Shown here: positions 8,122 through 16,914 of the stretch, one piece after another | Numbering within the stretch: the first letter of the stretch is position 1 | How the letters are laid out: every line of letters starts with the position of its first letter | Assembly (NCBI GenBank): GCA_905479575.1 | Contig: CAJQNB010000002.1 | Span: forward strand, 52,590-116,589 | Origin: an uncultured Pseudophaeobacter sp. | GTDB lineage: Bacteria > Pseudomonadota > Alphaproteobacteria > Rhodobacterales > Rhodobacteraceae | Length of the DNA stretch: 64,000 nt | Direction: 5' to 3' | The notes under the pieces: model-generated | Told to the model about the DNA's origin: nothing | The model's input: the letters and a program-made list of their open reading frames with translations, nothing else | Database searches by the model: none | Program-made: the position numbers and the translations under genes

Positions 8122-8571
8122 TTAAACGCGCCCCACCGCATTGCGCACGATCAGGATATGAAAGGGCATGATCAACGTCAGATAAAAGCGGCCAAAGCGG
8201 TTTTTGGTGCGCACCCAAGTCCCAAAAAAGATCATGCCATCCTGTTTCAGCACCGAAATGCGAAAATCCAGGTGGCTGTCGTCAATGCCGAGGATCAATT
8301 CGGTGTCCGAGCGGTTGACCAGGGGGAAGAAACCAATCCGGTTGGGGCTGGTGACCTCGGTGTTCAATCCAAAGGGCGCGACCATAAGGTTTCGCAATCG
8401 CATCAGGGCTGAGACCCAGGTGGGAAAGCGAAAAGCCCGTTCGGCGGCTTCTTCAAGCGGCAGAGAGCTGGGCTTGGCATAGCAATCGACAAAGTCACCT
8501 TCGCGAACGCCGGCGGCTTGCTGAAACAGCAGGCTGGAGGCGGGCAAATCCGTTGCAATGACTTGGCCCAT
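8122..8571 (-). CDS. DUF2867 protein within the his run
   Basis: The 149-residue protein matches the DUF2867 pattern: DFVDCYAKPS near the N-terminus, WVSALMRLRNLMVAPFGL, then LGIDDSHLDFRISV and RFGRFYLTLIMPFHILIVRN. The function of this family is unknown. The ATG at 8571 lies six bases beyond the hisA stop, so co-transcription with hisA is likely. A role in histidine synthesis is not implied by its sequence. Confidence 0.82.
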   Translation of the reverse strand: MGQVIATDLPASSLLFQQAAGVREGDFVDCYAKPSSLPLEEAAERAFRFPTWVSALMRLRNLMVAPFGLNTEVTSPNRIGFFPLVNRSDTELILGIDDSHLDFRISVLKQDGMIFFGTWVRTKNRFGRFYLTLIMPFHILIVRNAVGRV

Positions 8572-8577
8572 GGCGGT

Positions 8578-9300
8578 TCAGGCCTTCATCACGCTGAGAG
8601 CCTCAGCGAGGTCAATGGCGCCATCATAAAGCGCCCGGCCCGAGATCGCCCCATTCAAAGGCGCGCCGCAGGATTTCAACGCCCGCAGATCATCGAGCGA
8701 GGACACTCCGCCAGAGGCAATCACCGGGATCGAGACCGCATTGCCAAGCTCTGCTGTGGCCGCGACGTTTGGGCCTTTCATGGCGCCATCGCGCATGATG
8801 TCGGTATAGATGATGGCAGAAACGCCCGCGTCCTCAAAAGATTTCGCCAGATCCGTGACCATGACGTCGGTCTCTTCCGCCCAGCCCTTGGTGGCGACGC
8901 GGCCATTGCGGGCATCAATGCCAACTGCGACCTTGCCGGGGAATTCACGCGCAGCCTGGCGCACCAGATCGGGGTTTTCCACCGCAACCGTGCCCAGGAT
9001 CACTCGGGCCAGACCCTTGTCGATCCAGTTCTCAATGGTTTTCATGTCGCGGATGCCGCCACCCAGTTGGGCAGGCACCTTGCATTGCTTCAGAATTTCC
9101 TCAACCGGGGCGGCATTCACTGGCTCACCTGCAAAGGCACCGTTGAGATCAACCAGATGCAGCCACTCGCAGCCCGCGGCGACAAATTCCAGCGCCTGGG
9201 CGGCGGGGTTGTCGTTGAACACGGTGGTTTTATCCATGTCGCCATGCAGCAGGCGCACGGCCTGGCCATCTTTGAGATCGATTGCGGGGTAGAGGATCAT
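8578..9300 (-). CDS. hisA: Phosphoribosylformimino-AICAR ribotide isomerase
   Basis: The 240-residue TIM barrel begins [22 protein letters not shown], the classic HisA opening with the catalytic Asp, and carries AQLGGGIRD and [13 protein letters not shown] phosphate loops. It isomerises ProFAR to PRFAR just before the HisHF step. An upstream in-frame ATG at 9318 would add six residues; 9300 matches family length and has AAGG upstream. It heads the hisA-DUF2867-hisF-hisE run. Confidence 0.97.
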   Translation of the reverse strand: MILYPAIDLKDGQAVRLLHGDMDKTTVFNDNPAAQALEFVAAGCEWLHLVDLNGAFAGEPVNAAPVEEILKQCKVPAQLGGGIRDMKTIENWIDKGLARVILGTVAVENPDLVRQAAREFPGKVAVGIDARNGRVATKGWAEETDVMVTDLAKSFEDAGVSAIIYTDIMRDGAMKGPNVAATAELGNAVSIPVIASGGVSSLDDLRALKSCGAPLNGAISGRALYDGAIDLAEALSVMKA

Positions 9301-9530
9301 TTGCGCAGCCTTTGTCATCCGGTCACATCCGGTTTGTGGCCAGGGGAGCTGGCCATACATGTTCGGCGGTGTTTTGCACAAGGCGGAGCCGAATTGCAAC
9401 GCGACCCAAAGTCAGCCTTGCCTGAAAAGCCAGCCTTGCGTCACAGTCGTTGCAAAACTGTGCACAACATTTGTGACAGTTGCACAGTGAAATAGCTATA
9501 TTGACGATCAAAACCAAAGGGAGAAACAAC

Positions 9531-9917
9531 ATGAAGATGCTATTGGCGACAACGCTGGCCGCGCTGACATTGGCAGGGGCTGCGGTTGCGGATCCTATCC
9601 TAGGCACCTGGAAAACCCAGCCGGATGACGGGTCTTTTGCCCATATCGAAATGGCGCCCTGTGGGGCTGCGATCTGTGGCAAGATTGCCCGCACGTTTAA
9701 TGGTGAGGGCGAGTACAGCTCTCCCAATATCGGCAAGACCCTGGTGATTGATATGGTCGCCCAGGGGGATGGCTACTACACTGGCGAGGTCTGGCGCCCC
9801 TCCAACGATAAGATCTATACTGGCAAGATGGACCTCAACGGCAACTCTCTGGCGCTGCGGGGCTGTGTTGCGGGCGGGTTGATCTGCTCGAAACAGACTT
9901 GGACACGGGTGAAATAA
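9531..9917 (+). CDS. Secreted DUF2147 protein
   Basis: The 128-residue product has a signal peptide (MKMLLATTLAALTLAGAAVA) and a DUF2147 beta-rich domain starting DPILGTWKTQPDDG and ending LRGCVAGGLICSKQTWTRVK. The cysteines in MAPCGAAICGK and RGCVAGGLICSK may form disulfides in the periplasm. The ATG follows GGGAGAAACAAC. The function is unknown; some relatives are reported as lipocalin-like. It is divergent from hisA, with a 230-base shared upstream region. Confidence 0.88.
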   Translation: MKMLLATTLAALTLAGAAVADPILGTWKTQPDDGSFAHIEMAPCGAAICGKIARTFNGEGEYSSPNIGKTLVIDMVAQGDGYYTGEVWRPSNDKIYTGKMDLNGNSLALRGCVAGGLICSKQTWTRVK

Positions 9918-9984
9918 CTCAGATCTGACGTGCAGCAGGGGATTTGATCTAATCCCCTGTCGGGACATGACAACGCTGGGGCCG

Positions 9985-10248
9985 CTACAGCAGCCCCAGT
10001 TGCACCGGGATAGGTACAAAGCCGCGTTTGACCTGGCTCTCGCGCAGTGCTTCAAAATATTGCAGCGCCTCGCCATGCTGGTGGAAATAGGCGCGGATCT
10101 GCTGCCCGCCGGGGGCGCCGATGGGCCCCTTTGCCTGCTCCAGGCACCATTCCCCGAACAGCGTCTGGCTGAGCCTGAGAACGCAGTAGCGGTGGCGCCC
10201 CTCAACATAGTCAAATTTTTCGAGTCGGGTCTGCACGGGCGCGGTCAT
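9985..10248 (-). CDS. WGR-domain protein
   Basis: The 87-residue protein is essentially one WGR-like module: RHRYCVLRLSQTLFGEWCLEQAKGPIGAPGGQQ followed by EALQYFEAL and KRGFVPIP. The Trp-Gly-Arg core is degenerate here (AKGPIG in place of WGRIG). WGR domains occur in PARPs and in stand-alone bacterial proteins thought to bind nucleic acid. No partner gene is adjacent. Confidence 0.75.
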   Translation of the reverse strand: MTAPVQTRLEKFDYVEGRHRYCVLRLSQTLFGEWCLEQAKGPIGAPGGQQIRAYFHQHGEALQYFEALRESQVKRGFVPIPVQLGLL

Positions 10249-10437
10249 AGCCTTTGATTGGCGGGAGCTTCTCTATGCCCGCAAAGCCGGTCTCTGTCCA
10301 TTCCCTCAGTCTATTGCCTTTGTGTTTAAGGGCGCGCGACGTGAAAACCGCCGCCTTCGAACAATCGAAAGCGACGGCTAAGCCTGCAAGTTCCGTGAGT
10401 GGGTGTAGCAGGTTTTGGCTGTGATCTGATCCGGGGA

Positions 10438-10974
10438 TTAAACCGCGCCGGTGTATTCGCCTCGGGCCGGGTAGTCGTTGGCGATGGCAAAATCCAATGC
10501 GCCGACCAGTTCCGAAAAATGCGGACGCACAAAGGGCATGGTCTGGGTTGAGCCGTAATAAAGCGTCTGCTCCGGTGTCACCATGAACAAGCCGGGTTCC
10601 GAGAACAGCGCGGGCTCTTCGATGCCGATCGAGGTGGTGCCGCGCGAGGTGGAAATATAAAGCCCCCAGGACTTTGCCACATCCAGTGGCAGATCAAAGG
10701 CAAAGCGCAGGGCGCTGGCTTCGATCTTGTCGGCCATGGCCTGGGTGCGCTCTTCGCCGTCAGAAGAAATCGCAACGCAGTTCACGCCACGTTCGGCAAA
10801 TTCAGCAACGCGCTTCTCCAGCTCTTTCAGGTAGTTGGCGCAGAGCGGGCAGTGCAGGCCGCGGTAAAAGCAGATCACGGTGCCGCGGCTGCTGTCTTCG
10901 GTCGCCAGATCAAAGCGACCGCCCCCCAGCAGGGGCAGGGACAGGTCAGGGGTTTTTTGGCGGGGAATTAGCAT
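10438..10974 (-). CDS. Peroxiredoxin-like (AhpC/TSA) protein
   Basis: The 178-residue thioredoxin-fold protein has the redox pair in RGLHCPLCANYL (Cys42 and Cys45) and ends with a region resembling peroxiredoxin-like family proteins (TMPFVRPHFSELV). It probably reduces peroxides in the cytoplasm; no signal peptide is visible. It is divergent from the AraC-type regulator at 11145, and the 170-base gap between them suggests that the regulator controls it. Confidence 0.87.
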   Translation of the reverse strand: MLIPRQKTPDLSLPLLGGGRFDLATEDSSRGTVICFYRGLHCPLCANYLKELEKRVAEFAERGVNCVAISSDGEERTQAMADKIEASALRFAFDLPLDVAKSWGLYISTSRGTTSIGIEEPALFSEPGLFMVTPEQTLYYGSTQTMPFVRPHFSELVGALDFAIANDYPARGEYTGAV

Positions 10975-11144
10975 GGTGGGCTCCTGTGGGTGAGTGGATC
11001 AGTTCATTGCCAGCCTTATTGCAGGTGTTTGCATCTTGAAAATCCGAAAAAACAAACTAAAAATCCGATAGTCGCTTTTGCGCTCATAACGCCGCAGGTG
11101 GCGTGTGACGGTGCCCGCTGGGCTGGCGTGAGGTAGGAGAGAAG

Positions 11145-11870
11145 ATGGACAGGTTGACAACTTTGATGGAGCGTTTCCAGCTTTCGGTTCATCCCGCGCC
11201 TTTGCCTCAGGCCAATCTTGTTGTGCTGGGGGCGCTCGGTGCGCCGAGCTGTTTGATGTTTTTCCCCCGAGGTGAGCTGCGGATCAGCGCCGAGCGGGAG
11301 GTGTTATTGAGCGTCAGAGTGGACTGGGGAGCGGGGCAGAACCCGCTGGTGGCGGCGCTGCCGCAGCAGGTTCATTTTGATCTGACCTGCAACAGTGAAA
11401 CACGGGATCTGGTGCAGGTCATGCTGGCTGAAAGCTCTGCCAGGCGCTGTGGGGCGCAATCGGTGGTCAATCGTCTGGGCGAGGTGTTGATGGTGCGGTT
11501 GCTGCGCGGCCAGATCGAACAGGGTGCGACGGAACCGGGGTTGTTGGCCGGTTTGGCAGACCCCCGGCTGAGCCGCGCAATTGTGGCGGTGCATGATCAT
11601 CCGGGGCGGCTTTGGTCCAGTGGCGATCTTGCGGCAGAGGCCGGACTGTCGCTGTCGCGGTTTTCCGAACTGTTTACCGCAGAGGTTGGCGAAACACCCA
11701 TGGGCTATCTGCGGCGCTGGCGTCTGACCCTGGCGCATCAGGATCTGACACGCGGCGACAGGGTAGAGGCGGTGGCGCGACGTTATGCCTATGGCTCGCC
11801 CGAGGGGTTCACCCGCGCCTTTCGCAAGGCCTACGGGGTGGCGCCGGTCTCGTTGCGTGCCTCTGGCTGA
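11145..11870 (+). CDS. AraC-family transcription regulator
   Basis: The 241-residue protein has an N-terminal cupin-type sensor region (MERFQLSVHPAPLPQANLVVLG, GELRISAEREVLLSV) and two C-terminal helix-turn-helix motifs, DLAAEAGLSLSRFSELFTAEV and VEAVARRYAYGSPEGFTRAF, ending in VAPVSLR. Such regulators usually respond to small molecules and control a divergent neighbour, here the peroxiredoxin-like gene. The effector is unknown. Confidence 0.92.
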   Translation: MDRLTTLMERFQLSVHPAPLPQANLVVLGALGAPSCLMFFPRGELRISAEREVLLSVRVDWGAGQNPLVAALPQQVHFDLTCNSETRDLVQVMLAESSARRCGAQSVVNRLGEVLMVRLLRGQIEQGATEPGLLAGLADPRLSRAIVAVHDHPGRLWSSGDLAAEAGLSLSRFSELFTAEVGETPMGYLRRWRLTLAHQDLTRGDRVEAVARRYAYGSPEGFTRAFRKAYGVAPVSLRASG

Positions 11871-11987
11871 AGGGGCGCGCAGAACGCCGATCCCAGCGGG
11901 CTGGGCAGCTGGGAAATTTGAAGAGTTGAGGATAGATGAAAAGGGGGCCGAGGCGTGGCATCGCCTCTGCCCAGTCTGCGCGTTCGG

Positions 11988-12626
11988 TCAGGGGGCCCAG
12001 TTGAGGAAGTTTCCGATCATCTGCAGGCCGACGTCCTGGCTTTTTTCCGGGTGAAACTGCATGCCGATCATGGTGTCCCGGCCAATCACCGCAGTGACAT
12101 CGCCGCCATAGTCCACATGGGCCAGGCGCTCGGCATCGGTTTTGACGCGGAAATGGTAGGAATGCACAAAATAGGTGTGATCGCCTGAGGATATGCCGTC
12201 AAAAATCGGGTGCGGGTGGTCGATGACAAGATCGTTCCAGCCCATATGCGGAACTTTAAGTACGGGGTCCGAGGGGGTGATTTTCACCACATCGCCGCCG
12301 ACCCAGTCCAGCCCGGCGGTATCGCTGTATTCATGGCCGGTTGTGGCCATCAGCTGCATGCCAACACAGATCCCGAGGAAGGGGCGGCCTTTTTTCTCCA
12401 CCGCTTCGATCATGGCGTCATAGATGCCCTTGTGGCCGCGCAGCTCGGCGGCGCAGGCGGGAAAGGCACCATCACCGGGCAGCACCAGACGGTCTGCCTT
12501 GGCCACCACATCGGCATCCGAGGTAACAACAACCGTGCCGGCATCCAGTTCCTGCGCCATACGCTGGAAGGCTTTTTCGGCGGAATGAAGATTGCCGGAT
12601 TCATAGTCGATGATGGCGGTCAGCAT
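11988..12626 (-). CDS. hisH: Imidazole glycerol phosphate synthase, glutaminase subunit
   Basis: The 212-residue class I glutamine amidotransferase has the nucleophile Cys in LGICVGMQLM and the His/Glu pair in MQFHPEKS, with the oxyanion-hole region around PGDGAF. It supplies ammonia to HisF. It lies downstream of hisB on the same strand with a 126-base gap, and is separated from hisA/hisF by four unrelated genes. Confidence 0.97.
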   Translation of the reverse strand: MLTAIIDYESGNLHSAEKAFQRMAQELDAGTVVVTSDADVVAKADRLVLPGDGAFPACAAELRGHKGIYDAMIEAVEKKGRPFLGICVGMQLMATTGHEYSDTAGLDWVGGDVVKITPSDPVLKVPHMGWNDLVIDHPHPIFDGISSGDHTYFVHSYHFRVKTDAERLAHVDYGGDVTAVIGRDTMIGMQFHPEKSQDVGLQMIGNFLNWAP

Positions 12627-12752
12627 GGGGCTGGTGTCCTTCCTGTCTTAGGCTCTTGTGGTGGCGGGAAACTGAGCCGCGCGCGGATTTTGATCACCTC
12701 GGTCTCCTAGCGGCTGTGCACAGCTGTGTGTCCACAGATGCCGTGCTGGCGC

Positions 12753-13340
12753 TTAAAGTGCCCCTTTGGTGGACGGGATGGCGTCAGATTTGCGCGGGTC
12801 GGTTTCCACCGCCAGACGCAGGGCGCGGGCCACGGCCTTGAAGGCGGCTTCGACGATGTGATGGCTGTTAAAACCATGCAGTTGGTCGATATGCAGGGTG
12901 ATGCCGCCCTGGGTGGCAAAGGCGGTGAAAAACTCCCGCACCAGCTCGGTGTCAAAGCTGCCGATCTTTTGCGTCGGTATCTCCACATTCCAGACCAGAT
13001 AGGGACGGGCGGACAGATCCAGCGCGCAGCGCACCTGGGCGTCATCCATGGGCAGGTGGCACTCGCCATAGCGCCGGATGCCTTTCTTGTCGCCAAGCGC
13101 CTGGGCCAGGGCCTGACCTAGCGCGATGCCGGTGTCTTCGACGGTGTGGTGATCATCAATGTGATAATCGCCCTTGGCCCGGATCGTCATGTCGATCAGC
13201 GAATGGCGCGCCAGCTGGTCCAGCATGTGGTCAAAAAAGCCAACTCCGGTCTGGTTGTCATATGAGCCCGACCCATCGAGATTGATTTCAACGCTTATTT
13301 CGGTTTCGGCGGTCTGGCGGCTGATCTTGGCGCTACGCAT
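12753..13340 (-). CDS. hisB: Imidazoleglycerol-phosphate dehydratase
   Basis: The 195-residue mono-functional HisB has the two conserved metal-binding signatures: [17 protein letters not shown], with the [10 protein letters not shown] block, and the C-terminal [16 protein letters not shown]. It converts IGP to imidazole acetol phosphate. No phosphatase domain is fused, as is usual outside enterobacteria. It is the upstream gene of the hisB-hisH pair. Confidence 0.97.
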   Translation of the reverse strand: MRSAKISRQTAETEISVEINLDGSGSYDNQTGVGFFDHMLDQLARHSLIDMTIRAKGDYHIDDHHTVEDTGIALGQALAQALGDKKGIRRYGECHLPMDDAQVRCALDLSARPYLVWNVEIPTQKIGSFDTELVREFFTAFATQGGITLHIDQLHGFNSHHIVEAAFKAVARALRLAVETDPRKSDAIPSTKGAL

Positions 13341-13540
13341 GAGGTTATTCCTTGCTGTCTGCGCGGCACTTATAGGGCGGAGAGGGGGGCTGGCTCAAGG
13401 GTTTTACGGGGCAATCGGCAGGCTTTGCCGGGCAAACGAGCAGCTGCGGCGGCAAGATCCGTTGCGCCCATTGCGCCCGGCGGCTGCGCGTGCCAGCTTG
13501 GGCGGCAAATAACGTGACCAAAAAGACCAAAGGGACGCCC

Positions 13541-13780
13541 ATGTCGACCTGCGTATTCATTCAGATCCGGTGCAAACCCGGCACCACCTATTCCGTGGCC
13601 GAGGAAATCGGGCGCCGCGAAATCCATTCTGAGCTCTATTCCACCAGCGGCGAATATGACCTGCTGATGAAGCTCTATATTCCCTCGGATGCGGATGTGG
13701 GGAAATACATCAACGAGCATCTGTTGGTGATCCCCAATATCGAGCGATCCCTGACCACCATGACGTTCAAGGTATTCTGA
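13541..13780 (+). CDS. Stand-alone Lrp/AsnC ligand-binding domain protein
   Basis: The 79-residue protein corresponds to the C-terminal RAM/AsnC effector domain only: STCVFIQIRCKPGTTYSVAEEI, SGEYDLLMKLYI and IPNIERSLTTMTFKVF. The DNA-binding helix-turn-helix is missing. Such stand-alone domains oligomerise and bind amino acids and may modulate full-length Lrp proteins. The ATG at 13541 is favoured over upstream codons. It is followed by an intrinsic terminator and converges with the aminotransferase gene. Confidence 0.9.
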   Translation: MSTCVFIQIRCKPGTTYSVAEEIGRREIHSELYSTSGEYDLLMKLYIPSDADVGKYINEHLLVIPNIERSLTTMTFKVF

Positions 13781-13812
13781 GCCGCGCTCAAAAATCACAG
13801 TTCTACACTGCA

Positions 13813-13846
13813 AAACGCCCCGGAGCTTTCCGGGGCGTTTGTTTTT
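13813..13846 (+). terminator. Intrinsic terminator, possibly bidirectional
   Basis: AAACGCCCCGG (13813-13823) pairs perfectly with CCGGGGCGTTT (13830-13840), and GTTTTT follows. It separates the Lrp-domain gene from the convergent aminotransferase. Confidence 0.9.
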
Positions 13847-13885
13847 GAATGTGGCTTGGGTTTAGGCAGGGGCTTAGGTGGGGGC

Positions 13886-15238
13886 TTAGCTGTCCAGCAG
13901 CCCCTCAGCCTTGAGGCTCTCATAGCTGGTATCCAGTGCGGTTTTGACACGGGTCAGCATGTCATCAATCTCTGGCTTGGTGATGATCAGCGGTGGGCAA
14001 AAGGCCAGAGCATTGCCGGCAACCGCGCGCAGGATCACACCGTTGTCCTGGCAGGCCTTGACGGCGACAGCTCCGCCCTTGCCCCCGGCAATTGTCGTGC
14101 CGGTGGTTTTATTCGACACCAGTTCCAGAGCGGCGATCAGGCCCTTGCCGCGCACTTCGCCAACCAGCGGGTGATCGGTAAAGATGCGGCGCAGCTCTGC
14201 CTGCAGGTAATCGCCCACTTCGGCGGCGTGTCCAAACAGGTTGTCGCGCTCGTAAATTTCCAGCGTCTTGAGGGCCGCAGCGCAGGCGGCGGGGTGGCCG
14301 GAATAGGTATAGCCATGGCCAAAGACGCCAACCTCATTCGAGGGTGCCACCATTTCCTTGTACATCCAGCCGGGAATAACGCTGGCAGAGATCGGAAAGT
14401 AGGCCGAAGACAGCTGTTTGGCAAAGGTCATCAGATCCGGCTTGATGCCCATGGTGGTGCAGCCAAAATCGGCACCGGTGCGGCCAAATCCAGTGATGAC
14501 CTCATCGGCCCAGACCAGGATGCCATGTTTGCGCAGCAGGGCCTGCAGCTTTTCATAATAGCCCTCTGGCGGCACAATCACGCCCGAGGCGCCGGTAATG
14601 GGCTCCATGATCATCGCGGCGATGGTGTCGGGGTCTTCGGCCAGGATCTGGTCTTCGAGGTTCTGCAGGATGCGATCGACAAACTGCGCTTCGGTCTCGT
14701 TGCCCTTGCGGCCCGTGTAGTAATGCGGTGCATCGGTGCGCAGGATGCTGAGCGCCTCTACGGGGGCATCAAAATGCGCCAGATTTGCGGGCAGCGAGGT
14801 CAGCGACCCAGCCGCCACGGTAACCCCGTGATAGCCGCGCTCGCGGGTGATGATCTTGCGCTTTTCCGGTTTGCCGATGGCGTTGAAGTAGTAGCGCAGC
14901 ATCTTGTAGTGGCTGTCATTGGCATCCGACCCAGAGTTGCCAAAGAAGATATAAGCGTCGTCCACCGGCACCATGGCGGCGAGTTTTTCGGCCAGGTCAA
15001 TCAGCGGCTGGTGGGTTTTGCCGCCAAAGGTATGGCTAAAGGGCAGGGTGTTCAGCTGGTCGGTGATTGCGGCGATCACCTCTTTGTTGTCATAGCCAAG
15101 CGAGGTGCACCACAGCCCGGCCAGGCCTTCGATATATTTGTTGCCCTTGTCGTCAAACACATAGATTCCCTCGCCGCGCTCCAGGCACATCTGTTCGGTC
15201 GCCGTGAGGTTGGTTGTGGGGTAAACGACTGGAGCCAT
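13886..15238 (-). CDS. Class III (omega-type) PLP-dependent aminotransferase
   Basis: The 450-residue protein has the class III aminotransferase signature: FFGNSGSDANDSHYKM (phosphate binding), GYHGVTVAAGSLT, VWADEVITGFGRTG (PLP-contact Asp) and MTFAKQLSSAYFPISA with the Schiff-base lysine. Annotation pipelines usually call these aspartate aminotransferase family, but relatives use pyruvate with taurine, beta-alanine, GABA or polyamines, and the substrate cannot be read from sequence. It is monocistronic, convergent with the Lrp-domain gene, with tRNA-Gly upstream. Confidence 0.93.
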   Translation of the reverse strand: MAPVVYPTTNLTATEQMCLERGEGIYVFDDKGNKYIEGLAGLWCTSLGYDNKEVIAAITDQLNTLPFSHTFGGKTHQPLIDLAEKLAAMVPVDDAYIFFGNSGSDANDSHYKMLRYYFNAIGKPEKRKIITRERGYHGVTVAAGSLTSLPANLAHFDAPVEALSILRTDAPHYYTGRKGNETEAQFVDRILQNLEDQILAEDPDTIAAMIMEPITGASGVIVPPEGYYEKLQALLRKHGILVWADEVITGFGRTGADFGCTTMGIKPDLMTFAKQLSSAYFPISASVIPGWMYKEMVAPSNEVGVFGHGYTYSGHPAACAAALKTLEIYERDNLFGHAAEVGDYLQAELRRIFTDHPLVGEVRGKGLIAALELVSNKTTGTTIAGGKGGAVAVKACQDNGVILRAVAGNALAFCPPLIITKPEIDDMLTRVKTALDTSYESLKAEGLLDS

Positions 15239-15432
15239 TGCGAAATTCCTCTAGTGGGGCGCATGTATCTGAGACATGGGCGAAGACAGACAGGGCGCGC
15301 GGTATGAAATAAACCGCGCAGCTGTGGCTAGCATTGTCTTGTTTTGCCAGGGAGGTCAAAGGAATTTGATCAAATGTTTTACCCAGGTCCGTCGCAGGCC
15401 GGTATCTCGCCTGCAAAGAGCATGGACCAAAC

Positions 15433-15467
15433 AAAAAGGCCGCCGATGCGATCTGCATCCAGCGGCC
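15433..15467 (-). terminator. Terminator of tRNA-Gly copy 1
   Basis: On the minus strand a GGCCGC...GCGGCC stem with an inner GATGC/GCATC stem is followed by TTTTT, 14 bases after the tRNA CCA end. Confidence 0.85.
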
Positions 15468-15480
15468 TGTTTTATCCAAA

Positions 15481-15555
15481 TGGAGCGGGCGAGGCGATTC
15501 GAACGCCCGACCCTAACCTTGGCAAGGTTATGCTCTACCCCTGAGCTACGCCCGC
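15481..15555 (-). tRNA. tRNA-Gly (GCC), copy 1
   Basis: This 75-base cloverleaf starts GCGGGCGTAGCTCAGGGG on the minus strand, has anticodon GCC in CTTGCCAAG and T loop TTCGAAT, and ends in an encoded CCA. Two near-identical copies follow at 15746 and 18018. Confidence 0.97.
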
Positions 15556-15696
15556 GCTACATTTGGTGAGGCGGTATCTAGGCAAAGCCGGGCGAGGCCG
15601 CAAGGGCAAAATGGGCGCATCGCTGAGTTTTTTGACATGGCCTTTCTGCAGCGGGACAGCTGGGGCTGGGCGGCACTGTATCATCACAGAAAAAGC

Positions 15697-15732
15697 AAAA
15701 AAGGCCGCCGATGCAATCTGCATCCAGCGGCC
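15697..15732 (-). terminator. Terminator of tRNA-Gly copy 2
   Basis: This hairpin is nearly identical to that of copy 1 (GGCCGC/GCGGCC and GATGC/GCATC) with a T-run on the minus strand, which shows that the duplication included the terminator. Confidence 0.85.
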
Positions 15733-15745
15733 TGTTTGGTCCAAA

Positions 15746-15820
15746 TGGAGCGGGCGAGGCGATTCGAACGCCCGACCCTAACCTTGGCAAGGTTATGCTC
15801 TACCCCTGAGCTACGCCCGC
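15746..15820 (-). tRNA. tRNA-Gly (GCC), copy 2
   Basis: The sequence is identical in the tRNA body to copy 1. The flanks are also similar (TCCAAA before the CCA end and a CATTTGGTGA-like stretch beyond the 5' end), indicating tandem duplication of a complete transcription unit of about 265 bases. Confidence 0.97.
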
Positions 15821-15906
15821 GCTTCATTTGGTGAAGCGGTATTTAGGCAATCCCCGGCAGGGTCGCAAGAGGGAAAGTGACCAGGGGGATGAGATTTCTT
15901 TGGCTG

Positions 15907-16839
15907 TTACCGCTCAGAGGCGGGTTTGCCTGCTGGCTGCGCGCCGGGGGTGGGCAGCCGAAACCCGGCCTGTTCAGCCAGGCGGCGCTGGTGTTGCTGC
16001 TGCGGGGTGCAGGAAATGAACTCTGATCCAGTACAATGCGGCAGGTCCAGGGCTTTGATCAGCTGGCTGTCATACTGGCCAGACAGCAGCAGGATGCCTT
16101 CCTGCTCCAGCAGATCCCGGGTGCCGCGCCCCTTGTCTGCGCGAATGCGGCGCATGAAGTCCTTTTGCTGGGCGACGGCCTCGACCACATCGCGGGCGAT
16201 GGGGCTGTTCTGGATCAGGCGAAACAGGCTGGCCATACGGGTATTGCCGGTGCTGTGGGAAAATATTTCCGCCACCAAATCGGGATCCTGACAGCGCCAA
16301 AAGTTGGCCGGGTAGGGGTGATCGCAGAGCAGCCAGAGAATATCGGCAAACCCTGCGGCCGAAATCGAACCCTTGCCGTCCTTGTTCTTTCCCTGTGTCA
16401 GATAGGCGGGGCGGGCGATGATCAGCCCCAGATAGCAGCGGGCGCGGGCTTCGTCGGCGGCGACCAGCAGGCAGGGCTGGTCAATCGCTTCGGTGGGGAT
16501 CATCCAGTTGCTGCCCATGGTGTTTTTGATGTCGACATCTCGGCCCAGGATTTCCGTGTCCAGTCGCCCACGGGGCAGACGCAACAGGGCGCGCAGCTCG
16601 ATCTCGACGCGGGTGCCGATATAGGTCTTTTCGGTCTTTTCCAGCTCTTCATAGGCGCGCCGCCCGGTTTTCGGCGTCATGATCACGTCATCAATGCAGC
16701 GGCGCAGCATTGCCGGAAAGCGCTCTTGCAGCACCAGGGCGCCGCCTGCACGTGCGGTGATCTCACTTGCCAGCTCGATCAGCAGATCATAGTCCGCATG
16801 TCCGGGCGCAATCAGGCTATCGGGCAGTTTTTGCTTCAT
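15907..16839 (-). CDS. NaeI-like type II restriction endonuclease
   Basis: The 310-residue protein resembles the NaeI family (type IIE, GCCGGC). The catalytic domain has Glu79 in GTRVEIEL, Asp94 in GRLDTEI, and Asp103-Ile-Lys105 in GRDVDIKNT, a spacing close to the E70/D86/D95-X-K97 set of NaeI. A C-terminal domain with RRIRADKGRGTRDLLEQEG corresponds to the second DNA-binding (topoisomerase-like) domain. It follows the cytosine methyltransferase gene on the same strand after 75 bases. The recognition site is inferred from family only. Length (NaeI has 317 residues) indicates an intact gene. Confidence 0.78.
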   Translation of the reverse strand: MKQKLPDSLIAPGHADYDLLIELASEITARAGGALVLQERFPAMLRRCIDDVIMTPKTGRRAYEELEKTEKTYIGTRVEIELRALLRLPRGRLDTEILGRDVDIKNTMGSNWMIPTEAIDQPCLLVAADEARARCYLGLIIARPAYLTQGKNKDGKGSISAAGFADILWLLCDHPYPANFWRCQDPDLVAEIFSHSTGNTRMASLFRLIQNSPIARDVVEAVAQQKDFMRRIRADKGRGTRDLLEQEGILLLSGQYDSQLIKALDLPHCTGSEFISCTPQQQHQRRLAEQAGFRLPTPGAQPAGKPASER

Positions 16840-16858
16840 CTTGGGCCGTTTTCAGCCT

Positions 16859-16884
16859 CGGTCCCAGTCCCAGTCCCAGTCCCG
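16859..16884 (+). repeat. Short GTCCCA tandem repeat between M and R genes
   Basis: GTCCCA is repeated about three and a half times in the 75-base gap between the methyltransferase stop and the endonuclease start. The tract is prone to slippage and lies where it could influence endonuclease expression. Confidence 0.6.
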
Positions 16885-16914
16885 GCCGCTGGCTCAGGGG
16901 CTTGGCGCGGGATA

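Noticed and set aside
13856..15307. Open frame of 483 codons on the plus strand opposite the aminotransferase
   Set aside because: The aminotransferase on the minus strand has complete family motifs; the plus frame is compositional shadow.
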